Below, piece after piece: positions 6,758 through 14,393 of a stretch of DNA of 25,641 nt. The DNA comes from a virus. The number at the start of each line of letters is the position of its first letter. Position 1 is the stretch's first letter. Below the pieces are notes generated by a model. That model was not told where the DNA came from, did no database searches, and saw nothing but the letters and a program-made list of their open reading frames with translations. The translations under genes and the position numbers were made by a program. Location: IMG/VR virus record IMGVR_UViG_3300044731_001638, positions 1 through 25,641 of that record; one strand, given 5' to 3'.

Positions 6758-8875
6758 TTATTCGTAAGCCAAATCCTGAAAGCCCATATTTGAAATATTT
6801 AATTTAGTAGGATTATTTCCTTTTGTTGCTGAAGATACGCTTAGATCCTTGGGCGCATTATTAAAATTAATATCAATAATTGATTTACTTGTTAGCTGGT
6901 TCATTTCAGCGTTACTTTTTGGGACATACAAACTAATTGGCTCTAACTTCTGAATCTCTTTTTTAGTAATATTTATTTGATCAGGAATGCCTTTTATTTC
7001 ATTACTATCACCAAATAATTTTGACTTTATTCTAATATAATAACCATATAATTTATCAAATGCTTTTGTAAGAACGTCTAAGCCGCTATTAATTAAACCT
7101 TTAAAAGAATCCCAAGCACCATATAACCATATTTTAATTTTATCCCAATTCTTATATATCAAATATCCAGCGGTTGCTATTAATGCAACAGTTGCAGTTA
7201 TTGCGAGAGCTATCGGGTTAGAAATAGCAAATATAGCTAATCCTCTACCTATGCCTAAAATCAATGATTTAAACTTAGAAAAAATACTAATTATATTTTT
7301 AAATTTGCTAAAAAAGCTAAATGCTTTTTTTAATGTTTTTAATTTTTGACTTTCGGCTACAAGCTTAGAAAACTCAAAAACTTTTTTAATTGCAAATACA
7401 CCTTCGGCAACCTTAGCAATCATACCTAAAACTTTAAAACCAGCTAAAGCAAATAAGCCAAACCCTGCAACCCATTTTAACATTGAAGGATGTTGTTTTG
7501 AAAAAGTGCCTACTCTTTCCATTATATTTCCAAGTTTACCTACAAATTTAATTGCAAGATCAAGAATCCCACTACTCGCAAGCTTCTCTTTAAAATTATC
7601 TACTTCTCCAGAAAGTTTATCTAATTTTCCTCTATAAGAATTTTGATAAAATTTAAATTGCAAAGAAGTTTGTCCTTGATATTTCTGCATTCTCTGATGA
7701 GTTTTAAAAATATCTGTACCGCCATTTTCAGCACTTGCGGCCATTTTGGTAATTCCTGCAATACCTTCTTTTCCAAACATATTTCTTAATGATTCGCCGT
7801 AAATATTTGGCTCGAGTTTTTTTTGTGCTAATTGCAATTTAGGCACTAAATATTCAAAAAATTGTAATTTTCCTTTTTGCCAAATTTTATTTTCATCCAA
7901 ACCTAATACTTTTGTTGCCCGTGTCCATTTATCTAAAGATTTTGCATCATATGTAACTGTTATTCCATCTTCTTTTAAAGTGTCTGCAAATTTTGAATCG
8001 TTTTTAGTTAAATTTAAAAGTGTTTTGGGTGAAATTGTACCATACAACATATTTTTTATTGAAGTACCAGCTTTAGAACCTTCAACGCCACCTAATGCCA
8101 TTTGTGCATAAATTGATGCAAGATCAACTTTTGGAAGATTAAAAGATTTTGCAACGGGCGCACTGTTCGCTAACCCTGTATTAATTTCACCCATATCAGA
8201 CCCTGATATTTCTTTAAGCCAAACCATTAAATCTGCGCTATCAGTAAATTTATCCTCTTTTTCTCCATAAGCATGTGTAACTCTTACAATGGATTTTAAG
8301 GATTCAGCCGGATCATAATTTAAATCTTTCCCAAACATCGATCCTAGTTTACTTGAGTTCACTAATCCATCTATTGATTGCACGCCACTTCTTACAGAGG
8401 TGAGCATCAATTTGCTAAATTGTGCTGTACTTGTTCCTATAGATGTAGCTGTACTTTCAGCTTTATTTTTTAAGCTATCAAATTCTTTATTTGTTAAATG
8501 TGTTATTGCAGAAATTCTATTCATGTTTGTATTTAAATCATCTGCAAGAAATAAACCAGAATTAAAAATATTTCCTAACCTATTATTAATTGAATCAAAT
8601 GGTCTTGTTACTTCATTAAACCCATTAAATAAAGATTTATTAAAGTCATTCCACTTCTTTTTATTATTTGTGGTTGCATTGTCTAAATCTTTAGAAAGTT
8701 TTAAAACATATTTAGAAACACTATTTAAATTTAGCTTTAACTTATCAAAATTAGTATTATTATCTAGTTTTTTCATTTGAGACATAAAGCTATTTAAAGG
8801 GCTTTCCATATTTTTAAATACTTTACTAAACCCATCTATAGCTTTAAGATCTATTACTAATTCTGATTTGTTCAT
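6758..8875 (-). CDS. Tail tape measure protein (TP901-type core)
   Basis: 705 residues. The N-terminal third (about 100-300) carries the TP901-type tape-measure core: STATSIGTSTAQFSKLM, then ADLMVWLKEISGSDMGEIN, then VDLASIYAQMALGGVEGSKA with AGTSIKNML. The middle and end contain two strongly hydrophobic segments (about residues 458-500 and 545-570, the latter containing ALAITATVALIATAGYLIY) that probably insert in the host membrane during DNA injection. It is flanked by the frameshifted tail chaperone genes and gpN, the canonical place. At the usual 0.15 nm per residue it would set a tail of about 105 nm. Its start overlaps the end of the chaperone extension frame. Confidence 0.92.
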   Translation of the reverse strand: MNKSELVIDLKAIDGFSKVFKNMESPLNSFMSQMKKLDNNTNFDKLKLNLNSVSKYVLKLSKDLDNATTNNKKKWNDFNKSLFNGFNEVTRPFDSINNRLGNIFNSGLFLADDLNTNMNRISAITHLTNKEFDSLKNKAESTATSIGTSTAQFSKLMLTSVRSGVQSIDGLVNSSKLGSMFGKDLNYDPAESLKSIVRVTHAYGEKEDKFTDSADLMVWLKEISGSDMGEINTGLANSAPVAKSFNLPKVDLASIYAQMALGGVEGSKAGTSIKNMLYGTISPKTLLNLTKNDSKFADTLKEDGITVTYDAKSLDKWTRATKVLGLDENKIWQKGKLQFFEYLVPKLQLAQKKLEPNIYGESLRNMFGKEGIAGITKMAASAENGGTDIFKTHQRMQKYQGQTSLQFKFYQNSYRGKLDKLSGEVDNFKEKLASSGILDLAIKFVGKLGNIMERVGTFSKQHPSMLKWVAGFGLFALAGFKVLGMIAKVAEGVFAIKKVFEFSKLVAESQKLKTLKKAFSFFSKFKNIISIFSKFKSLILGIGRGLAIFAISNPIALAITATVALIATAGYLIYKNWDKIKIWLYGAWDSFKGLINSGLDVLTKAFDKLYGYYIRIKSKLFGDSNEIKGIPDQINITKKEIQKLEPISLYVPKSNAEMNQLTSKSIIDINFNNAPKDLSVSSATKGNNPTKLNISNMGFQDLAYE

Positions 8876-9008
8876 CTTGCTCTTTCCTAATTGCTTCAGT
8901 GTAAAATATAAGTTGACTTATCGTTAATTTTTCAATTTCTGAAGGTGTCCAATTAAAATTAACAATTAATGATCCAATTATTCTGTTAATTCCCTCGGAA
9001 CAGTGCCG
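8844..9008 (-). CDS. Tail assembly chaperone extension, reached by -1 frameshift (Mu gp42-like)
   Basis: This is the part of the -1 frame read after the slippery site, adding 54 residues to the first 115 residues of the upstream frame to give a 169-aa fusion. It contains FNWTPSEIEKLTISQLIFYTEAI, shown as the FNWTPSEIEKL and ISQLIFYTEAI parts of one element, like the short f.w.p.el..m...el..w end of P2 E' and Mu gp42 products. The frame does have its own ATG at 9035, but no SD stands before it, and the predicted N-terminus would be the out-of-frame copy of the upstream chaperone. It is therefore best read as an extension, not an independent gene. It overlaps the tape measure start by 32 bases. 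Confidence 0.75.
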   Translation of the reverse strand, partial: RHCSEGINRIIGSLIVNFNWTPSEIEKLTISQLIFYTEAIRKEQDEQIRISNRS

Positions 9009-9352
9009 AAAAAATATTGTAACATTAATGAGCATAGTAGATAATCTTTACCGCTCATTTTATTAAATGTACTTAATGGATAACCTGTAAGTTTTGCGGT
9101 CATGTGAATTACAAATTTGACTCTACTAAATTCAGATTGATCATAGTTTATATAATCTTTGACCTCTATTTCTTGAAAGACAAGTTTAGTAATTTCGGAA
9201 TCTTCATTTTTAACATCATTATCTTTATTTAATTTTGTTATATCAATTAAAGGTTTGTTAAGTTTTATTGTACGATTCTTAAAATCAATATTTTCCATAG
9301 ATTTATCATTATCAATATCGTTATTATTTAGAACTTCATTATTTTCATCCAT
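8978..9352 (-). CDS. Tail assembly chaperone, Mu gp41 / P2 gpE type
   Basis: 124 residues. The acidic N-terminus is followed by a conserved-type core: FKNRTIKLNKPLIDITKL, an LVFQEIEVKDYI element with a V.h....Lk segment, and KLTGYPLSTFNKMSGKDYLLC near the end. The final segment matches the Lt.lp...l..l...D...l pattern of the E/41/14 tail chaperone family. Such proteins coat the tape measure during tail assembly. An SD AAGGAG lies seven bases before the ATG. The frame ends soon after a T TTT TTC slippery site, so ribosomes make both this form and a longer form. Confidence 0.85.
   Translation of the reverse strand: MDENNEVLNNNDIDNDKSMENIDFKNRTIKLNKPLIDITKLNKDNDVKNEDSEITKLVFQEIEVKDYINYDQSEFSRVKFVIHMTAKLTGYPLSTFNKMSGKDYLLCSLMLQYFFGTVPRELTE
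9008..9014 (-). promoter_or_regulatory. Programmed -1 ribosomal frameshift slippery site
   Basis: On the minus strand the bases are T TTT TTC, with TTT and TTC as the zero-frame codons (residues 114-115 of the chaperone). This fits the X XXY YYZ rule for a tandem -1 slip, after which reading resumes at CGG in the frame of the extension. Such a shift between two chaperone frames just upstream of the tape measure is conserved in lambda (G/GT), P2 (E/E') and Mu (41/42). I see no strong hairpin or pseudoknot downstream, so the efficiency cannot be judged. Confidence 0.8.
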
Positions 9353-9401
9353 TTTTATATCTCCTTAAAATTAAATTAAAATCATTTTAAAAAATCTATT
9401 A

Positions 9402-9779
9402 TTAGTTTGTCTTTACTTCCATACCTCTTATACCCTCAAATTTAATTGGGGTTTTAGAATCTTTTGTACTAACCTCGCCTCCTTTATCATTAACTGTCCA
9501 CGCATTATATAAAGTAAATATTTTCCCATTTTCTAGTTCAAGTGTAATTGTGGCATCTTTTATTTTTATAATATCATCTAAAGTAACATCTTTTAAAAAT
9601 ATATTACCTTCAATAAATGGGACTTGTGGTTCTGCTGTATATCCTACTACGTAATTAGTCCCTTTTTGTGCAGTTCTAAGTCTTCCAATACCACCATATT
9701 TAAATTCACCTTCACAATGTAGACCCCTACCATTGTATTTTAGTGTGACATATCCACCTAATAAATTACCATCTGCCAT
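9402..9779 (-). CDS. Tail tube protein, Mu gpM family
   Basis: 125 residues, the size of Mu gpM (118). The N-terminus GGYVTLKYNGRGLHCEGEFKY resembles the start of the tube family (G...i.vdG..l...g.ftY), as seen in its GGYVTLKYNG and LHCEGEFKY halves. GYTAEPQVPFIEGNIFLK corresponds to g...e...P.ieg.i......d, and FTLYNAWTVNDKGGEVSTKDSK contains the NAw.v......nt..g element. The gene follows the sheath gene and precedes the chaperones, as in Mu. An SD AAGGAGAT lies seven bases upstream of the ATG. Confidence 0.9.
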   Translation of the reverse strand: MADGNLLGGYVTLKYNGRGLHCEGEFKYGGIGRLRTAQKGTNYVVGYTAEPQVPFIEGNIFLKDVTLDDIIKIKDATITLELENGKIFTLYNAWTVNDKGGEVSTKDSKTPIKFEGIRGMEVKTN

Positions 9780-9791
9780 ATTAATATCTCC

Positions 9792-11294
9792 TTATTTAAA
9801 TCTAATCTGTACAGCAACTTGTAATAATTGTTTGATTAAAGTTGGCGACATCATGATATCAAGTCGTCTACTATTATTTTTATTTAATTCGACTTTTAAA
9901 TCTTCAATAAAATCATCCAAATTTTGAACAAGTCCGTTTTTTTCCCATTGCATAAAACAAGCTATAGCTTCGCATTTAGCTAAATTAGGCGTTAAAATTT
10001 TTAAACTTGGATCTAAATTGTTTTCATTTTCTGCCAAGTTGTGCCTGTTATATTTAGTCCAAAAATATTGCTTAAAATCACTTCTTAAAAATGATAGCGT
10101 TAACATTGTTTCTGCACATTGGTAACTATCATCTGGCATGCCCGCATTATTTCTTTTGTAAGATGTAACAACTCTTTCAAGTGTAGGAGTATTTCCTATT
10201 GTAGTAATTGAACCAACACCCTTTAAAATTTGTGAATTTCTTGTGTCAATATCAATTCTATTATTTTGAAATGGCGGTTTAATTCCAACTAATGGGATAT
10301 TTTGCAACGGACTTGCCGGATTAATGGAGCCACTTAATGCAATTTGTGCGGCTGCGGCTGCATTTATTAAATATGTTGGAGATACACTATTTGCATAGTT
10401 TAAAGGGATAATTGCTTCACAATTTAAATTGTCTAAATTTGCTTTAAAAATTTTATCGTTTGAATCTTCTTTATTAATTGTGATTAGCAATAGGCCATCG
10501 GTTTGTGAATTTGAACTCCATCTATTTTTCAAAATATCTGCCATTTTGTTATTAAATTCATAACTAAAAAATGGGGTTACGATTAAATTAAATTTATTGT
10601 CTTTTATTTCTTCTTTAAATAATGCGTCAATATCTTCCAAATATTCTTTTGTTGCACCTGCAAATTTAGTGATAATTAAATTATCTTTATCTGCATAAGT
10701 CATTTTTAAATTAGTTGGTAAAGGTTTATCTTCATACCCATTAAGGTAAATAGCGTAGTCATTATAAATTGATGACTTATGAATTGTTTTTATTAGAATC
10801 GCATTTGGCTTTGTTTGATCTAAAATACAAGTAACAGGTATATCAATATTGTTAGAAATTTCTTTTACTACTGCATTACAGATATCTTTTAAATCTTTTG
10901 TTGAATTAATTGTAATGTTTAAAATTTCACCAAAAATAATAATTGAAAGAACCCCATCTAGTATTGGTTTTGTAGGGTCTTCAAAATCAAAAACCAACGA
11001 AGTTGATGCTTCTTTATCTCCTTCAGCCACGGCAATACAACTTACTTCAATTTTTTTGTCGTTCTTTTTATATTTTAAATATTGTTGAAATAAATTAGAT
11101 CCAAGGCCAAAAAGATCTTGAGCCTGTTTATCAGAATTAACTTGATATATTTTTGATAAATTAGCTTTTCCCAAGGTATTTTTAAAACCTATCAATAAAG
11201 TTTTAAATCCTTGTTGTTTTGTATTTGCAAGCGAGTTATCAAATTCTGCGCTCATACAAGGGACTTGTGAATCTGTAATTGTATTAAAAATCAT
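9792..11294 (-). CDS. Contractile tail sheath protein, Mu gpL family
   Basis: 500 residues, nearly the length of Mu gpL (495). Visible family features: the opening VP....EFDNS (Mu-type sheaths begin IP....yvEfdns), LGKANLSKIYQVNSDKQAQDLFG near residue 45-65, and an N-terminal domain rich in beta strands. The C-terminal polymerisation domain has RVVTSYKRNNAGMPDDSY, then AETMLTLSFLRSDFKQYFW and KYNRHNLAENEN, matching the very conserved D.sy.d..t...l.ylR...... ...yprhkLa.dg of these proteins. The presence of this gene fixes the virion as a myovirus. An SD AAGGA lies nine bases before the ATG. Confidence 0.93.
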   Translation of the reverse strand: MIFNTITDSQVPCMSAEFDNSLANTKQQGFKTLLIGFKNTLGKANLSKIYQVNSDKQAQDLFGLGSNLFQQYLKYKKNDKKIEVSCIAVAEGDKEASTSLVFDFEDPTKPILDGVLSIIIFGEILNITINSTKDLKDICNAVVKEISNNIDIPVTCILDQTKPNAILIKTIHKSSIYNDYAIYLNGYEDKPLPTNLKMTYADKDNLIITKFAGATKEYLEDIDALFKEEIKDNKFNLIVTPFFSYEFNNKMADILKNRWSSNSQTDGLLLITINKEDSNDKIFKANLDNLNCEAIIPLNYANSVSPTYLINAAAAAQIALSGSINPASPLQNIPLVGIKPPFQNNRIDIDTRNSQILKGVGSITTIGNTPTLERVVTSYKRNNAGMPDDSYQCAETMLTLSFLRSDFKQYFWTKYNRHNLAENENNLDPSLKILTPNLAKCEAIACFMQWEKNGLVQNLDDFIEDLKVELNKNNSRRLDIMMSPTLIKQLLQVAVQIRFK

Positions 11295-11306
11295 TTAAAA
11301 AAATCC

Positions 11307-11744
11307 TTATGCTAAAGGAACGTCGTATTTAATTGTCTCGCAATATTTGACACTATAAGTAATAACTGTAATTTCATCATTACTTATAGTTTCAGTATTT
11401 CTACTATCGTAACTAGTTTTAATATATCTAATTTCAAAACCTTTAATTTTAATATTTGCAATTTGCTCTTCAATTTGGTTGGCTATAATATCACTTGAAT
11501 TGTCATTATCTGGATTATTTAAACGATTGTAAATTACAAAATTTACATCTGTATCTCTTATTGATCCTCTTGGGTGTATATCTTCTATCTTTTCTTCACT
11601 TGATATATATATTCCTATTGCTGGTAGATCTATATCATCATCAAATGTTAAAAAGTTATGAACATAAATATTTTCTTTACACTCTGTTTTATTTATAATC
11701 GAGTCTTTTAATAATTTTTTAATTTCTATTCTCTTGTGAGTCAT
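11307..11744 (-). CDS. Probable tail terminator, lambda gpU-like
   Basis: 145 residues. The beginning (THKRIEIKKLLKDSI) and the segment DLPAIGIYISSEEKIEDI resemble lambda gpU, which has R....vl.aL followed by ..fPavaVyl..a. The middle VNFVIYNRLNN and the late VITYSVKYCE also follow the gpU layout of beta strands. Tail terminators cap the tail tube and join it to the head. Position, after the head completion gene and immediately before the sheath, fits. The similarity is by pattern only. Its SD is poor. Confidence 0.6.
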   Translation of the reverse strand: MTHKRIEIKKLLKDSIINKTECKENIYVHNFLTFDDDIDLPAIGIYISSEEKIEDIHPRGSIRDTDVNFVIYNRLNNPDNDNSSDIIANQIEEQIANIKIKGFEIRYIKTSYDSRNTETISNDEITVITYSVKYCETIKYDVPLA

Positions 11745-11749
11745 TTTTT

Positions 11750-12073
11750 TTAAACTTTCTTTAAATATAATTTATTAAAACCTTCATTTTTATATATTTT
11801 TTCATGAATGATATATTTGTTATTTTTATATTCTATGCTGATAATATCTTTTTTATTTATATCTATATTATTTGGAATATTTAATATTAGACTGTAATCA
11901 ATGACTGTGGAATAATTTCTTTTAGAAAACCTGCTTTCATTAAATTGGACAATACAATCAATTACTTTAGTTGTATTGTCCTTTAAAAATAAGGTTATTT
12001 CTTCCTTAAATACTTCAGTCATTTCTTTTGTAGCGTCTAAAATTAAATCATCCCATTTTGATGATTTAGGCAA
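11750..12073 (-). CDS. Probable head-tail completion protein, lambda gpFII-like
   Basis: 107 residues, close to lambda gpFII (117). After an N-terminal helix (DLILDATKEMTEVFKE) it has a small beta-barrel-like pattern: STVIDYSLILNIPN, then DIISIEYKNNKYIIHEKIY, like the i.dgd.i...g..y.V......g arrangement of such proteins. The start is TTG at 12073, inside the DUF2190 stop region (TAA overlap), with GGGAG six bases before it. No ATG with an SD is available in this frame. Position between decoration protein and tail terminator supports the role; the family call is tentative. Confidence 0.55.
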   Translation of the reverse strand: MPKSSKWDDLILDATKEMTEVFKEEITLFLKDNTTKVIDCIVQFNESRFSKRNYSTVIDYSLILNIPNNIDINKKDIISIEYKNNKYIIHEKIYKNEGFNKLYLKKV

Positions 12074-12407
12074 TTAAAGCTCCCGTTGAAATGAATGAAG
12101 AAAATAGAAGCCTCGAATAAATGCCACTTCCAGCATCAAGAGTGTAGCCAATTGCTAGTGATCCAGCTTCCTTTTTACATGAAATAACTTTAGTTGTGGG
12201 TGCATAATATGCCATTTGTCCGGCTGTAAAATCTCCAGTAATTTGAAATTTATAGATACCGGATGTTATAGCGGTTACTCTCTCGCCTTTTTTTACATTA
12301 ATTGCACTTACAAGGACAAGGCTTCCTAAAACAAATAGTTCTCCTCCTTTTAAAGTATCCGGTGCAATTATTCCAAAATTATTAGCATCTGAATTATAGT
12401 TACGCAT
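12066..12407 (-). CDS. Head decoration / stabilisation protein, DUF2190 family
   Basis: 113 residues. The sequence shows the DUF2190 layout: DTLKGGELFVLGSLVLVSAINVKKGE, seen here as KGGELFVLGSLVLVSA and a following INVKKGE. VTAITSGIYKFQITGDFTAG follows, with GQMAYYAPTTKVIS and AIGYTLDAGSG. These correspond to i.aG.pv..g.l.gVa.....Ge...... ..G.f..... ..... G...y.d.. .... .iG.a....g. Family members sit beside capsid genes and are thought to be trimeric decoration proteins, like lambda gpD. It lies right after the capsid gene, with an SD AAGGAAAG before the ATG. Confidence 0.82.
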   Translation of the reverse strand: MRNYNSDANNFGIIAPDTLKGGELFVLGSLVLVSAINVKKGERVTAITSGIYKFQITGDFTAGQMAYYAPTTKVISCKKEAGSLAIGYTLDAGSGIYSRLLFSSFISTGALIA

Positions 12408-12450
12408 TTTATACTTTCCTTTATTAATTAAATATATTTTTTTACACTAT

Positions 12451-12475
12451 CTAAATTAGGTTTTAGCTAATTTAG
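12451..12475 (-). other. 9-bp hairpin across the capsid stop codon
   Basis: CTAAATTAG (12451-12459) and CTAATTTAG (12467-12475) are perfect inverted repeats around a 7-base loop. The capsid TAA lies within the stem. No T-tract follows on either strand, so it is not a standard terminator. It could protect or process the mRNA between capsid and decoration genes. Confidence 0.45.
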
Positions 12476-14393
12476 GATTATGTAAGTAAAATCCTTTAGT
12501 ATCTATTGCTTTAGAAGCTGCAAACATTTTACAAGTAAATGTAACGGCATTGATTTTTGGATCATCTATTCTTGTTATTTTTGGCTCTTCATAACCTTTT
12601 AAATAAGATAAAATTAAACCGTCAATATCTTCCGGACTTGAAATAAAAATAGCCGCATTTTTCCCTAATTCCTCAAGTCTATTTTCAACTATTACTTCAA
12701 ATCTTCCAGCATAAATATTTAAATCTTGTGATTTTACTGCTGGAATAGAAGCTAAAACTCTTCTTACTATTGGTTCATTTGTTTTAGTTGTATAAACATA
12801 TTTATACTCTGGAATTTCAATCAAATTATTATCAGCATCTTTTAATCTTGTTAATGCAACTAGAGCTTCTGTAATAACATCATCACTAAATATTTTATCT
12901 TTTGTTTCAACCGCAATATTTCCTCTTTTTTCATGAAATATAGGAAGACCATCTGATAAATTAGTATTATTTTTGGTTAAGTTATTATATACGAGTGTTG
13001 AAATCTTTTTAGCTGTTGAGTCCGCAAACATTTGAAAGGCTCTTGGTAAAACATTTAAACGGTCGTTTAAAAACATTTCTTCAGAAAATGAAAAACTATT
13101 TCCGTGTTTAGATGTCTTATAAGTTTCTGCACTTTCACCAAAAGTAACTTCGTTATATGCTTCTAGTTCTCCAAGATCCGCTAATTCACCAAATGATCCC
13201 GTTTGTAATTCAGTTTTGATATTTAGGTCACTTACTTCTACTTTTCTTACAATTTTTTCATAAGTCTTACTAACTATTTTATATCTATCTCTTAAAGTTT
13301 TATCTGCAATATTAGATAGAATTAAAGGTAAATCTGTTGATGTAATTGCACGCTGGAATAGGTCAACTGGATTATATAAATCCCCATTTCTAACTAAACG
13401 CCTAGCTATTTCTACCATTGATAAATTCAAGAATCGTTTACTATTATCATCAATTTTATCTTTATCGCCTAGCATTCTATATGTAAGTGCGCTTTCAATT
13501 CCTGATCTTGTAAACTGGCTTTCATCATGACCTGTTGAAGTAACAGGAGCATGTCGCATTTGTGTATTCTTTTCTTTAAAATCTTTTAAAACAATTTCAG
13601 ATATTCTAACTTTTGCTTCATCCAAACTTGTAACTGATTTAATTATCTCATTAGCTCTTGTAAAATCTAAAAAAGACTCTGAACAAATACGGTTTATTTC
13701 AGAACAATCATTTGCTGATAATTCTTTTTTTATTGCACTTACAGGCTCAGAATTTGCATTTGCACGAACTTGATTTACAGGTTCAGGACTTGCAATTGTC
13801 TGTGTAGTTGTTGCTGTTTGGTTATCTGTTAACATTAATAATCTCCTATTTTCAATAATTATTTGAGGGATATAATCATCATCTAAAGCACGCACGCCAG
13901 CGTCTGGATCTGCTGGTACAGTTACAAAGGAAAGTTCAAGTGGTAAAATCTTAGTGGCTCTTACGGTTTCGTATTTTTCACCTTCATTTTTATATTTTTT
14001 GTAATCTAAAACACGATATCCTATTGACACATTTCGCAAAATGCCATCTAAAATATCTTGATAAATTGGTTCAACATCATCTCTTTTAGAGAATCTTATT
14101 TTTGCTTTAAGCTTTCCCTCCTCAACCCATGAATTTTCAATAACTCCAATTTGACTATTTAATTCGTAGTAATGGTCTTTTAGTAATGGTGCACAACCAG
14201 ATCCAAATCTTGAAAAATCAATTGAATCTTTTGTGATTTCAATTTCCTCATAAACTGGGTCTTCGAACCATCTATAACGCAAAACTTTTGCTCCAGTGGA
14301 GGCGATAACTTCAATAGTTCTATTTTCTGCATCTTTATTATGTACTTCAAATGAAATAGATCTTATTGCGCTATTTCTTTTTATTATTGTCAC
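12456..14393 (-). CDS. Prohead protease - major capsid protein fusion
   Basis: 645 residues. Residues about 10-170 are a prohead protease of the HK97 (S78/U35) type: the probable catalytic pair is H74 in LLKDHYY and S123 in RNVSIGY, and the family's end motif appears as ELSFVTVPADPDAGV. Residues about 187-280 form a polar, Ala/Thr/Ser-rich linker that could serve as internal scaffold. Residues about 285-645 are a Mu gpT-like HK97-fold capsid with NLSDGLPIFHEKRGN and DVITEALVALTRLKD. The start is GTG with GGAG eight bases upstream; it overlaps the portal end by 23 bases. An internal ATG with a strong SD at residue 187 probably yields separate capsid protein. Confidence 0.88.
   Translation of the reverse strand: MTIIKRNSAIRSISFEVHNKDAENRTIEVIASTGAKVLRYRWFEDPVYEEIEITKDSIDFSRFGSGCAPLLKDHYYELNSQIGVIENSWVEEGKLKAKIRFSKRDDVEPIYQDILDGILRNVSIGYRVLDYKKYKNEGEKYETVRATKILPLELSFVTVPADPDAGVRALDDDYIPQIIIENRRLLMLTDNQTATTTQTIASPEPVNQVRANANSEPVSAIKKELSANDCSEINRICSESFLDFTRANEIIKSVTSLDEAKVRISEIVLKDFKEKNTQMRHAPVTSTGHDESQFTRSGIESALTYRMLGDKDKIDDNSKRFLNLSMVEIARRLVRNGDLYNPVDLFQRAITSTDLPLILSNIADKTLRDRYKIVSKTYEKIVRKVEVSDLNIKTELQTGSFGELADLGELEAYNEVTFGESAETYKTSKHGNSFSFSEEMFLNDRLNVLPRAFQMFADSTAKKISTLVYNNLTKNNTNLSDGLPIFHEKRGNIAVETKDKIFSDDVITEALVALTRLKDADNNLIEIPEYKYVYTTKTNEPIVRRVLASIPAVKSQDLNIYAGRFEVIVENRLEELGKNAAIFISSPEDIDGLILSYLKGYEEPKITRIDDPKINAVTFTCKMFAASKAIDTKGFYLHNPKLAKT
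13833..13847 (-). promoter_or_regulatory. Internal ribosome binding site and in-frame start in the protease-capsid gene
   Basis: AGGAGA (13847-13842) stands six bases before an ATG at 13835-13833 that is in frame (codon 187) with the fusion. It lies exactly between the protease domain and the linker/capsid part. The product would be 459 residues beginning MLTDNQTATT. This SD is better than that of the GTG start at 14393, so the shorter capsid form would be expected in excess over the protease fusion. Confidence 0.75.

Noticed and set aside
8400-8780. Plus-strand 126-aa frame
   Set aside because: It lies wholly within the tape measure gene, has no recognisable motif and reflects reverse-complemented Lys/Asn codons.
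8844-9035. Independent 63-aa gene starting at ATG 9035
   Set aside because: No SD; its first residues are the out-of-frame copy of the upstream chaperone. The slippery heptamer and the conserved arrangement favour a frameshift extension.
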